Positions 1-5,484 of a stretch of 22,654 nt of DNA are shown here, in pieces; the first letter of the stretch is position 1; the number at the start of each line of letters is the position of its first letter. The notes under the pieces are model-generated. The model searched no databases, had not been told where the DNA came from, and worked only from the letters and a program-made list of their open reading frames with translations. The position numbers were made by a program, and so were the translations under genes. Location: positions 1 through 22,654 of IMG/VR virus record IMGVR_UViG_3300046838_000312; one strand, 5' to 3'. This DNA comes from a virus.

Positions 1-10
1 AGGTGCCGCC

Positions 11-277
11 GTGGCCGCGCACGGTCACCTAGGCCCGACCGACGACAACGGGGCGCCGCGCAACGACGGGCTGGACCCCAGGTGGTCCTCGGACTGGCGC
101 TTCCTCGAGGGGCTGCACCCCGACGCTGAGGCGTATCTCTACGGCCTGGCGTCGGCACTGTGGGACCAGGGCGCGCGTGAGCACGCTGCCGGCAAGCCGA
201 ACCCATACTGGCGGGATGATCCGACCCCTTCGCTGGCTGTGCCGCCCTTGCAGGATGCTCCGCCAGCGTTACCCTGA
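11..277 (+). CDS. hypothetical protein, possibly 5'-truncated by the window edge
   Basis: An 88-residue reading frame from a GTG start, preceded by AGGTG at about the right distance for a ribosome binding site. The frame is also open to the first base of the window, so the true start may lie upstream and this may be only the C-terminal part of a longer protein. The sequence is hydrophilic and rich in Asp, Pro, Trp and Gly, with a short central helix-like stretch (AEAYLYGLASALWDQG) and a proline-rich tail. There is no signal peptide, membrane segment or metal motif. It ends 4 bases before the GTG of the next rightward gene, so the two are probably co-transcribed. I do not recognise the family. 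The coding call rests on spacing and composition only. Confidence 0.5.
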   Translation: MAAHGHLGPTDDNGAPRNDGLDPRWSSDWRFLEGLHPDAEAYLYGLASALWDQGAREHAAGKPNPYWRDDPTPSLAVPPLQDAPPALP

Positions 278-281
278 GCCC

Positions 282-686
282 GTGGCCGAAGAGACGACCG
301 ATGCAAGGCTGAACGAGCTCTCGCCGAAGGCGCTGCTTGTCCGGATCTGGCGTCAGTCGAAGCGCAACGGCATAGCCATCGCCGCCGCCAGGGCGGAACT
401 ACACGAAGTGGAGAAGCGCATGACCGATGCATTCGATGCCCTCGACGAGAAGGTCGAGCAGGACATCTCCGACGACACCCTCGCCAAGGAGGCCTACGCG
501 GACCTCAAGGCGCAGCTGGACGCCCAGACCCAGATCGCGGTCGACGCGGTCAACCAGTCATCGCTGGACAAGGCCGCCAAGGACCAGGCGCTCGCCGACC
601 TCGAGGCGGGCAAGGCCCGTGCTCAGGCCGCGGCCGACAAGCTCGCCGGCTCCTCGCCGATCGCCCCCACGGACCCGCCAGCCTGA
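282..686 (+). CDS. hypothetical coiled-coil protein
   Basis: A 134-residue protein starting at GTG 282. The frame opens further upstream at 177, but that longer form would overlap the preceding gene by 100 bases and has low-complexity Arg/Cys sequence, so the shorter start is preferred. Residues 10-35 are basic. From about residue 38 onward the protein is a long Ala/Asp/Lys/Gln-rich helix with heptad character (for example AYADLKAQLDAQTQIAVDAV), followed by a Pro-rich disordered tail. No enzyme motif is visible. A small soluble coiled-coil protein of this type could be structural or a scaffold-like accessory, but nothing in the sequence decides this. It is the last rightward gene before the hairpin terminator at 711-741. 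Confidence 0.65.
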   Translation: MAEETTDARLNELSPKALLVRIWRQSKRNGIAIAAARAELHEVEKRMTDAFDALDEKVEQDISDDTLAKEAYADLKAQLDAQTQIAVDAVNQSSLDKAAKDQALADLEAGKARAQAAADKLAGSSPIAPTDPPA

Positions 687-710
687 GGGCCCCTGACGGC
701 TGGCTGGACG

Positions 711-741
711 GCCCCCGCCCTTTCTCGACCCGGGCGGGGGC
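711..741. terminator. strong hairpin terminator between converging genes
   Basis: A perfect 10-bp inverted repeat (GCCCCCGCCC at 711-720, GGGCGGGGGC at 732-741) with an 11-base loop. It lies 24 bases after the stop of the rightward gene at 282-686 and 10 bases beyond the stop of the last leftward gene at 752-895. Neither side has a long U-run. On the + strand it is followed by the moderately T-rich TCGTCTGTCTCT. The position between converging transcription units suggests a bidirectional terminator. Confidence 0.8.
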
Positions 742-751
742 TCGTCTGTCT

Positions 752-895
752 CTAGCGCCGGCTCCAGAGGTACTTCACGTGGGCGACCAGGTGCTTGCCG
801 ACCAGGTGACCGGCCAGCGCGGCGCCGAAGAAGATCACGACCCCGGTCCAGGCACTCACGTCGTAGGTGCTGAACGTGTCCCCGGCCGCCCTCAC
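752..895 (-). CDS. small single-pass membrane protein
   Basis: A 47-residue ORF, last gene of the leftward operon. Its GTG start shares a GTGA overlap (892-895) with the stop codon of the upstream gene at 892-1236, and GGAAGGGG lies just upstream as a ribosome binding site. Residues about 13-34 (starting SAWTGVVIFFGAALAGHL) form one hydrophobic helix, followed by a basic tail (HVKYLWSRR), which favours an N-out/C-in single-pass topology. The translational coupling and clean membrane profile make it a likely gene in spite of its size. Function is unknown. A membrane-acting phage accessory peptide is possible. Confidence 0.7.
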   Translation of the reverse strand: MRAAGDTFSTYDVSAWTGVVIFFGAALAGHLVGKHLVAHVKYLWSRR

Positions 896-1236
896 GATGA
901 CCCCTTCCGGGGCGTGATGCGCACCGGCTCTCTGGACCGCACCGGATGCAGCTCGTGCGGCTTGGCGAGCTCGGCCTCCTGAGCGAGGACCACCCGTTGG
1001 ATGTGCACCTGGGCCATCAGCAGCGTGATGGCGTTGCCCAGGCTGACCCAGCTGTCGTGGCTCATGTCGAGCACCCGCAGGTGAGCGTCGCTCAGCAGCT
1101 CCAGGACCGCTTCGCTCGGCTCGTCGACGAAGGCGACGTGCTCGTCCATCGAGTCCAGCTGCGCCCGGGCTCCCGAGAGTGTCATGTAGACCTGATTGAG
1201 CCGCCCCATCTTCATCAGCGGTGTCTCGGCGGTCAT
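892..1236 (-). CDS. hypothetical helical protein
   Basis: A 114-residue protein. The ATG start overlaps the stop of the upstream gene as ATGA (1233-1236), and GGGGGAG lies immediately upstream. The frame is open further upstream but that extension is low-complexity Arg-rich sequence opposite a real gene. Predicted mostly alpha-helical: GRLNQVYMTLSGARAQLDSM, then EAVLELLSDAHLRVLDM, then a helix around NAITLLMAQVHIQRVVLAQE, ending in a basic tail. No Cys pairs or catalytic motif. Position in the tight leftward operon suggests co-expression with its small neighbours. Family not recognised. Confidence 0.7.
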   Translation of the reverse strand: MTAETPLMKMGRLNQVYMTLSGARAQLDSMDEHVAFVDEPSEAVLELLSDAHLRVLDMSHDSWVSLGNAITLLMAQVHIQRVVLAQEAELAKPHELHPVRSREPVRITPRKGSS

Positions 1237-1550
1237 CGCTCCCCCAGATGCACGACGCAGGTGCGCCCGTCGCCGTACGCGCAGGTGCACTGCGGCTCCT
1301 TCGAGGGGCCGATCCGGGTGTACTTCTTCCCGGCGCTGGACCACGACGACAGGGTGCCCACGGTCTGGCCGGCGCCGTTGACCAGGTTGGCTACCAGCAG
1401 CCAGCACTCCTCGCCCTTCGATGCGTCGTGCTGCACCGTGCTGACGAAGGCGTCCATGAACACCCGGCCGTCGAAGGAGATCTCCAGGTGGTCATCGGGC
1501 CAAAGCGCGGCGACGTTCACCTCCTGCCGGTCGACTGCTGAGGCGCTCAT
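1233..1550 (-). CDS. hypothetical protein with C-terminal Cys cluster
   Basis: A 105-residue protein joined to both neighbours by 4-bp ATGA overlaps (1547-1550 upstream, 1233-1236 downstream). The N-terminal 70 residues look beta-rich (HLEISFDGRVFMDAFVSTV, then ECWLLVANLV). The C-terminal 20 residues hold a compact Cys/His group, CTC at residues 88-90, Cys98 and His101, which could bind a metal. Cys49 lies in the middle. I do not recognise the family. The repeated appearance of Cys/His groups in this operon is the only functional hint. Confidence 0.7.
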   Translation of the reverse strand: MSASAVDRQEVNVAALWPDDHLEISFDGRVFMDAFVSTVQHDASKGEECWLLVANLVNGAGQTVGTLSSWSSAGKKYTRIGPSKEPQCTCAYGDGRTCVVHLGER

Positions 1551-1798
1551 GCCCACGGCCCGCGGCTGAGCACGCTCCACTCGTGCTCCCACTCGGTGTC
1601 GATGCGGCGTATCTCGAGGATCCGCCCGTCGTCGCCCAGGCGCTGGATGATGACGCGCACCTCGTGGCCGTCGTGGTGGATCAGCAGCTCGTTGCGGTCG
1701 AAGACGTTGTAGCGGGCGTTCTCGAACCACACGACGTAGCCGGGCTTGAGCTCCTCGGTGGTGACGAGCTCGGTCTTCTGGTCAGTCGGAAGGGGCAT
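1547..1798 (-). CDS. hypothetical small beta-rich protein
   Basis: An 83-residue protein. Its ATG lies 17 bases inside the end of the upstream gene and its stop overlaps the next ATG as ATGA (1547-1550). The upstream extension of the frame is low-complexity Ser/Thr/Arg sequence and was not used. The sequence alternates short strands (GYVVWFENARYNVF, then HEVRVIIQRL, then RILEIRRIDT), consistent with a small SH3-like or beta-barrel fold, and ends with Trp-rich sequence (EWEHEWSVLSRGPWA). No cysteine and no catalytic motif. Function unknown. Confidence 0.7.
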   Translation of the reverse strand: MPLPTDQKTELVTTEELKPGYVVWFENARYNVFDRNELLIHHDGHEVRVIIQRLGDDGRILEIRRIDTEWEHEWSVLSRGPWA

Positions 1799-2024
1799 GG
1801 GCGGGCTCCTGGTAGGTGTAGATGATGCCGAAGTGGTCCGGGACGGGGCACTCGTCCCGGCTGTGGTGGATCGGGTCGACCTTGAAGGTGAGGGTGACGT
1901 AGCTCGAGGTGCCCTCGGCCGTGTCCGGGTAGACGACGGCCTTCTGGCCGACGTGGTAGAGCAGCAGCTCACACCCGGCGCAGGTGATCTTCTGGACAGG
2001 TGCGGACGGGGGAAGGATGGCCAT
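1782..2024 (-). CDS. hypothetical protein with CxxC motif
   Basis: An 80-residue protein whose ATG overlaps the upstream stop by one base (TGATG at 2022-2026). The long open frame upstream is a shadow of the neighbouring genes. CAGC at residues 15-18 and HH at 53-54 with Cys59 (IHHSRDEC) form a possible zinc site. The rest is beta-rich (KAVVYPDTAEGTSSYVTLTF). It reads like a small zinc-ribbon-type protein, but the family is not recognised. Its end overlaps the next gene by 17 bases. Confidence 0.7.
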   Translation of the reverse strand: MAILPPSAPVQKITCAGCELLLYHVGQKAVVYPDTAEGTSSYVTLTFKVDPIHHSRDECPVPDHFGIIYTYQEPAHAPSD

Positions 2025-2338
2025 CAGCTGGTCTTCCGCCGCGACCGCGGCCGCGCCGGCGGCTTGGGCTCCGCCGGCTCGCCCTCCTTCGCCTCCTTGG
2101 CGTCCTGCGCCTGCTCGGCGTAGTGCGCCTCGGCCCGCTCGGCGTTCTCCCCGTAGCCGGTGATGGCCCACGTCTCGACCGAGGCCGTCGTGTTGGGGTC
2201 CTCCCTGAGCCGCTCGGCCAGCCCGGCCATGACCCGGGTGTCGCCGCCGAAGATGACCCGCATGCCATCCACCGAGCCGAAGGCCTGAGTGACACTGCCC
2301 TCGGTGATGAACGCGGGGTTGATGTTGGTGACGAGCAT
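2024..2338 (-). CDS. hypothetical protein with charged low-complexity tail
   Basis: A 104-residue protein, ATG at 2338 with a one-base TGATG overlap with the upstream stop. Residues 1-65 appear folded (MLVTNINPAFITEGSVTQAF, then a short glycine turn FGGDTRVMAGLAERL). From about residue 66 the chain becomes a charged Ala/Glu/Lys/Pro tail that ends in a basic cluster (RPRSRRKTS), typical of a disordered nucleic-acid-contacting or solubility tail. No Cys, no catalytic motif. Not recognised. Confidence 0.7.
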   Translation of the reverse strand: MLVTNINPAFITEGSVTQAFGSVDGMRVIFGGDTRVMAGLAERLREDPNTTASVETWAITGYGENAERAEAHYAEQAQDAKEAKEGEPAEPKPPARPRSRRKTS

Positions 2339-3327
2339 CAGTGGCTTCTCCTTCTTCCGCGGGCCGGCGGCCCGTACGTGGACTGCTGTGCTTCCACGCC
2401 GCGTCGGTGCGGTCGTGGGTCTGGCGCCTCCTCGAGGGGAGGGATGGTGGGCTCCGGCTCCTCGGACAGTCCGAACATCGACCGGATCCTGCTGGCGGTG
2501 TCGGGGTCCATCTCGATGCCAGTGATCTCCTCCCGGCGGGCCGTATCGAACTGGTGGATCTCGTCGAGGACGACGTAGGTGAGGTCCTGCCCGCGCATCC
2601 GGGGACGCTGGCTGGCTTGCACCAGCCGGAACAGGTAGACGAATCCCGCCTCGTCAACGAGGACCTCGGCGTTGTACTGGCTGTGGGGGTTGCCCCAGTG
2701 CTGCATGCGCAGCGCCATGAAGTTGAGGTCCTCGAGCGGGTTGGAGTTCTGGTCCGACCACACGATGCCGGTCGGCCAGGGCCGGCCAGTCGACACCTCG
2801 AGGTAGGCCCGGTACCAGGGCAGCACGCGGGCGAGCTCCCAGCGAAGGCCGTGAGCCAAGGTCCCGCCGCGCGAGTGGCTGTTGGACAGGTTCACCAGTA
2901 GCCGCTCGATGTAGCCGCCAAGAAGCGTGGGCAGGAGGTCGGCCTGGATCTCCACCAGCATCTGGTCGCTGACCTCGATCGCGAAGCACTCGTCGTAGAC
3001 GGTGAGCTCGACCACGTGGCTGGACCGCTGCTCCACCCGCTGGACCCGCAGCATCAGCCACGGGCGCTGCCGCTGCGGGCCCTGCAACGAGAAGTGCTGG
3101 AGCTCGCGCCGGCGCCATTCTTCCTGCATGCGCTCGTGAGCGCCGAGCAGGTTCGGCGTCGTCCGTCGAGGCGCTACATACCGGTCGTAGATGTAGTAGT
3201 CACCCTGGAGCTGCTCGGGCTCGTGGGTGCCGTCTGCGGTCCAGGTGGCCGAGTCGTCGCTGCCGTACCACTCGACGATGTCCTGGTCGATGTCGGCCAG
3301 GACCCGGTCGACCTCCTCCTCGTTCAC
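2338..3327 (-). CDS. hypothetical protein, largest of the leftward operon, with orphan DEIH motif
   Basis: A 329-residue protein starting at GTG 3327, overlapping the upstream stop as GTGA (3324-3327). A further in-frame ATG at 3375 would overlap the upstream gene by about 50 bases and is less likely. The N-terminus is acidic (EEEVDRVLADIDQDIVEWY). The middle is mixed alpha/beta with many Trp residues. Residues 251-262 read TYVVLDEIHQFD, which looks like a Walker B/DExH element of the kind seen in helicases and terminases, yet I find no Walker A loop (GxxxxGKS/T) anywhere in the protein. The C-terminal about 45 residues are Pro/Arg-rich and probably disordered. No family is recognised, and the DEIH could be coincidental. 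It sits in a run of small Cys-rich genes. Confidence 0.75.
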   Translation of the reverse strand: MNEEEVDRVLADIDQDIVEWYGSDDSATWTADGTHEPEQLQGDYYIYDRYVAPRRTTPNLLGAHERMQEEWRRRELQHFSLQGPQRQRPWLMLRVQRVEQRSSHVVELTVYDECFAIEVSDQMLVEIQADLLPTLLGGYIERLLVNLSNSHSRGGTLAHGLRWELARVLPWYRAYLEVSTGRPWPTGIVWSDQNSNPLEDLNFMALRMQHWGNPHSQYNAEVLVDEAGFVYLFRLVQASQRPRMRGQDLTYVVLDEIHQFDTARREEITGIEMDPDTASRIRSMFGLSEEPEPTIPPLEEAPDPRPHRRGVEAQQSTYGPPARGRRRSH

Positions 3328-3665
3328 CGCTCGTCGCGCTTCGGGTGGCGCAGCCCCCACGTTCCCAGGCAGCACAACGAGATGTACTCCGGGCTGTCGG
3401 CACCGAAGGCGGTGCGGGTGTGGGTGAACAGGATGGACAGGTCATCGCGGAACGGCTCGTAGGGCACCGAGATTCCCTGGGCGAGCACGGCGAGCGACCA
3501 CCCCGGTGACTTGTCGGAGGCGAAGTGGCCGGCGATCGCCCGGGCGGAGGCATCCGAGACCTCGCGGCGGTCCTCGAACGGGGCGGTCTGGGCGAAGACG
3601 TCGAGGGCCTCCTTCGAGGCGTGCTCCCAGTCGACCGGGTCGACGTCATTGCGGATCTGCAGCAT
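3324..3665 (-). CDS. hypothetical protein
   Basis: A 113-residue protein. The ATG at 3665 is preceded by GAAGGAGAG at a good distance, and the start lies 20 bases inside the upstream gene, which supports this start over the longer open frame. The body is helical (WEHASKEALDVFAQTAPFED, then VSDASARAIAGHF), followed by a hydrophobic stretch (WSLAVLAQGISVPY) too polar to be a clear membrane segment, and a CC pair at the C-terminal part (EYISLCCLGTWGL). The stop overlaps the next GTG as GTGA. Function unknown. Confidence 0.7.
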   Translation of the reverse strand: MLQIRNDVDPVDWEHASKEALDVFAQTAPFEDRREVSDASARAIAGHFASDKSPGWSLAVLAQGISVPYEPFRDDLSILFTHTRTAFGADSPEYISLCCLGTWGLRHPKRDER

Positions 3666-3915
3666 CAGGCTCTCCTTCGGTGTTGTGGTCGGGGCAGTGC
3701 GCGAGCAGGGCGTCCTCGGAGAGGAACCAGCCCTTGGCCTGCAGCTCGGTGATGACGTCCTTGAGCAGGCCCGTGACGTAGATGTAGGCCTGGCACTGCT
3801 GCTCGCCTCCGTAGACGAGCACACGGCGCCAGCCGGTGGTCGGGATGGTGGCATCGCAGCGCACGAACCACTCCGCCGGCCGATCGGGCGGAGTGGTCTC
3901 CCTCTTGAGCGTCAC
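3646..3915 (-). CDS. hypothetical small protein
   Basis: An 89-residue protein starting at GTG 3915, coupled to the upstream stop by a GTGA overlap (3912-3915). It begins with a basic segment and then alternates strands and a helix (EWFVRCDATIPTTGWRRVLV, then AYIYVTGLLKDVITELQAKG). Cysteines at residues 20, 41 and 74 with His73 are spread out rather than paired, so a metal site is uncertain. It is followed by a gene starting 20 bases before its end. Not recognised. Confidence 0.7.
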   Translation of the reverse strand: MTLKRETTPPDRPAEWFVRCDATIPTTGWRRVLVYGGEQQCQAYIYVTGLLKDVITELQAKGWFLSEDALLAHCPDHNTEGEPDAADPQ

Positions 3916-4253
3916 GTCCGCCGACCCTTGAGGAAGTCGGCGAACTTGTGGATCTCGCGCTGGTCGTTCAGCGAGAGTGGTTCGTCGCCGCTCGGGCAGG
4001 TGATGACGCCAGGGATGCAGGCGCTGCACAGGTCCTCCTCGACCCACCAGCAACCGCCGGCGCATGCGTGGTACTGGCTGCACCCGCAGGTGCGGCACTT
4101 ACGGGTCGCCTCTCCGAGCACGGCCTCGCTGATGTGGTCCTGGTCCTCGAGGATGCGCGCGTCCTCGGTCGCCGCAGCGATCAGGAGCGAGAACATCTCG
4201 ATCTCGTCCTCGGTGGGCGGGTCCTGGTCGAGCGGGGTCAGGATCGACCCCAT
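3912..4253 (-). CDS. hypothetical protein with eight-cysteine metal-binding cluster
   Basis: A 113-residue protein beginning at ATG 4253, seven bases after the upstream stop. The N-terminal half is an acidic helix (EIEMFSLLIAAATEDARILE). Residues 53-86 contain eight cysteines spaced C-x2-C-x-C-x5-C-x3-C-x7-C-x2-C-x6-C (RKCRTCGCSQYHACAGGCWW, then EDLCSAC), a dense pattern that should bind one or two zinc ions or an Fe-S cluster. The CxxCGC...CxGGCxWVExDLCSAC pattern is one I associate with small uncharacterised proteins of actinobacterial phages; this is from memory and unverified. The C-terminus is basic. No enzyme can be named. A nucleic-acid or protein-binding zinc module is the simplest reading. 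Confidence 0.8.
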   Translation of the reverse strand: MGSILTPLDQDPPTEDEIEMFSLLIAAATEDARILEDQDHISEAVLGEATRKCRTCGCSQYHACAGGCWWVEEDLCSACIPGVITCPSGDEPLSLNDQREIHKFADFLKGRRT

Positions 4254-4260
4254 CCCGCCG

Positions 4261-4509
4261 TTAGCCGTTCTGATCTGCGTTCGCCGCTGCCGGCCGAACA
4301 GTCCGCTTCCAGACACGGTCCTCCTCCTTCGCTCCTGCGTTGGGCTTGATGGCGCCGCAGTCGCTGCACTCGTAGTGCGAGACGCGGACGTGAGCCTGGG
4401 CGCTGAAGAGAGCGTCCATGGCGGGGCCGGCATCGGTCATGGGACCGAGCTCGTCGATGATGTACGTGACGACCCGGTGGTCGCACGGGGCGAACGGCTG
4501 AACGGTCAC
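4261..4509 (-). CDS. hypothetical zinc-ribbon-like small protein
   Basis: An 82-residue protein starting at GTG 4509, coupled by a GTGA overlap (4506-4509) to the upstream gene. CDH at residues 9-11 and HYECSDCGAIKP at 45-56 give two Cys/His half sites about 35 residues apart, consistent with a single zinc site. The segment between is helical (GPAMDALFSAQAHV). The tail is Ala/Asn-rich. It ends with TAA, uncommon in this GC-rich region, seven bases before the next start. Function unknown. Confidence 0.7.
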   Translation of the reverse strand: MTVQPFAPCDHRVVTYIIDELGPMTDAGPAMDALFSAQAHVRVSHYECSDCGAIKPNAGAKEEDRVWKRTVRPAAANADQNG

Positions 4510-5018
4510 AGACGGACCTCCTCCTCGGTGGTGTTGCCACATCGGGGGCAGATGTGGCCTCGGTCGTGGTGCGTGTGGCAGGCGGTGCAGCGCGCGACGT
4601 CGATGCGATCCAGGATGCCCTCACCGCGGCGCTTCGGGCCGGGCTTGAGGATGACGTCCTCGTTCCCGCCGGCGGCCTCGACCAGATGCGCGTGCTCCTT
4701 GCGGACCTCACGCAGCGCCATGGTCATCAGTTCGGCGAACCGATCCTGGTTCTCGTCGAGCAGCCACTTCAGCGCCAGGTCGCGCGCACGCTTGTTCAGG
4801 GTGCGGGCGGTGGTGCGCTTCCGGGGCACTGTGTTGGCGCAGGACCGGCACGTGTTGTTCCGGACGACGTGGCCGGCCTGGTCGTGGGAGTCGTAGAACT
4901 CCTCGACCTTCTGGCCCTCCCCGCACACCCGGCAGACGCGCCAGCCCGGCGGTGCGTCGTGGACCTCGGCTTCCTGGCCATCGAGGATGCGCTCGGTGGC
5001 CTCGTCGTGCGGCGTCAT
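4506..5018 (-). CDS. protein with two zinc-ribbon-like modules flanking a helical domain
   Basis: A 170-residue protein with an ATGA overlap (5015-5018) to the upstream gene. Residues 29-60 hold one four-Cys module (CRVCG at 29-33 and CRSC at 57-60), of the EFY-containing type often seen in phage HNH-associated and zinc-finger proteins. Residues 144-160 hold a second (CTACHTHH then CPRC). Between them lies a basic helical domain (RTTARTLNKRARDLALKWLL, then RFAELMTMALREVRKEH). The architecture suggests binding to DNA or RNA. No HNH catalytic His-Asn-His arrangement is visible, so it is not called a nuclease. Confidence 0.75.
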   Translation of the reverse strand: MTPHDEATERILDGQEAEVHDAPPGWRVCRVCGEGQKVEEFYDSHDQAGHVVRNNTCRSCANTVPRKRTTARTLNKRARDLALKWLLDENQDRFAELMTMALREVRKEHAHLVEAAGGNEDVILKPGPKRRGEGILDRIDVARCTACHTHHDRGHICPRCGNTTEEEVRL

Positions 5019-5341
5019 GACAGGTCCGCCTGAGGACCATGCAGCGAGCGCAGCACCCGCCGAGCGTGCCTGGCCATCTTGTAGTGCCGCTCCAGCTCGT
5101 CGGCGTCGACGTCGGTGTAGGAGGCGATGCGGCGCAGACCCGACTCGACCTGCTGGTTCGGGTAGGCCTTGCGGACCGACTCCTCCCAGCCCTGGATCAT
5201 GGCGGCGTAGGTGTCGGTGGCGACATCGTCACCGTTGGTGGTGTTCGGGTTCTGCACCAGTTCCTGGCCGAGCCGGCTCAGGTCGCGCAACTGCGAGACG
5301 AGACCGTGCTGGACCATGCCTGCGAGGTAGTGCGTGGACAT
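5015..5341 (-). CDS. hypothetical helical protein, first gene of the leftward operon
   Basis: A 108-residue protein. The ATG at 5341 follows AGGAGGAA (5345-5352), the best Shine-Dalgarno in this region, so the longer open frame upstream was rejected. It is mostly helical: HYLAGMVQHGLVSQLRDLSR, a polar linker (NPNTTNGDD), then TYAAMIQGWEESVRKAY and a basic C-terminal helix (DELERHYKMARHARRVLRSL). Its distance from the candidate promoter (about 90 bases) leaves a 5' leader occupied by a large stem-loop, so expression may be controlled at the RNA level. No known family was recognised. A small DNA-binding or regulatory role is possible but not shown. Confidence 0.75.
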   Translation of the reverse strand: MSTHYLAGMVQHGLVSQLRDLSRLGQELVQNPNTTNGDDVATDTYAAMIQGWEESVRKAYPNQQVESGLRRIASYTDVDADELERHYKMARHARRVLRSLHGPQADLS

Positions 5342-5369
5342 GTCTTCCTCCTGGGTTGTGGGTACGCAG

Positions 5370-5428
5370 AAGCCCCCTTGGGCGACCCACGCGAGGTTCC
5401 GGCTCGCATAGACCACCCAAGGGGGCTT
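5370..5428 (-). promoter_or_regulatory. nested inverted repeat in the leader of the leftward operon
   Basis: A perfect 13-bp inverted repeat, AAGCCCCCTTGGG (5370-5382) with CCCAAGGGGGCTT (5416-5428), encloses a second 5-bp stem, GCGAG (5391-5395) with CTCGC (5403-5407). Outside it, GTGGGTACGC (5358-5367) and GCGTACCAC (5447-5455) pair with one bulge. As leftward RNA, the 13-bp stem would sit at or near the 5' end and about 17 bases before the Shine-Dalgarno of the first gene. There is no U-run, so it is not an obvious terminator. Confidence 0.75.
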
Positions 5429-5434
5429 GTGGTA

Positions 5435-5464
5435 ATAATACCCCGCGCGTACCACGGGCCGCAA
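5435..5464 (-). promoter_or_regulatory. candidate promoter for the leftward operon
   Basis: Read leftward, TTGCGG (5464-5459) and TATTAT (5440-5435) are separated by 18 bases, a sigma-70-like arrangement with a 5/6 match at -10 and only a partial match at -35. It is the only AT-rich patch in this intergenic region. The predicted transcription start (about 5428-5430) falls on the first base of the 13-bp leader stem. Confidence 0.5.
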
Positions 5465-5467
5465 GAG

Positions 5468-5484
5468 ATGAGAATGGTTCTCAT
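5468..5484. promoter_or_regulatory. 17-bp palindrome at the HNH gene start, possible operator
   Basis: ATGAGAATGGTTCTCAT is a perfect 7-bp inverted repeat around a 3-base centre. Its central 15 bases match the Fur/Zur-type consensus I recall for actinobacteria (TGAAAATGATTTTCA) at 12 positions. It covers three in-frame ATG codons of the HNH gene and lies four bases beyond the -35 of the leftward promoter. It could therefore be an operator for both divergent units, or an RNA hairpin over the start region. Confidence 0.5.

Noticed and set aside
282-686. Calling the coiled-coil protein the small terminase subunit
   Set aside because: It lacks a helix-turn-helix region and is far from terL. Helical content alone is not enough.
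3511-4896. 461-codon plus-strand frame across the leftward operon
   Set aside because: It is opposite five leftward genes that have coupled start/stop codons and cysteine motifs. The plus-strand translation is Ser/Arg/Val-rich without domains.
4506-5018. Calling the double zinc-ribbon protein an HNH nuclease
   Set aside because: Cys pairs are present, but the His-Asn-His catalytic core seen in the real HNH protein at 5468-5896 is missing.
5370-5428. Reading the 13-bp inverted repeat as a rho-independent terminator
   Set aside because: No U-run follows on either strand, and the repeat lies between a leftward promoter and its first gene rather than after one.
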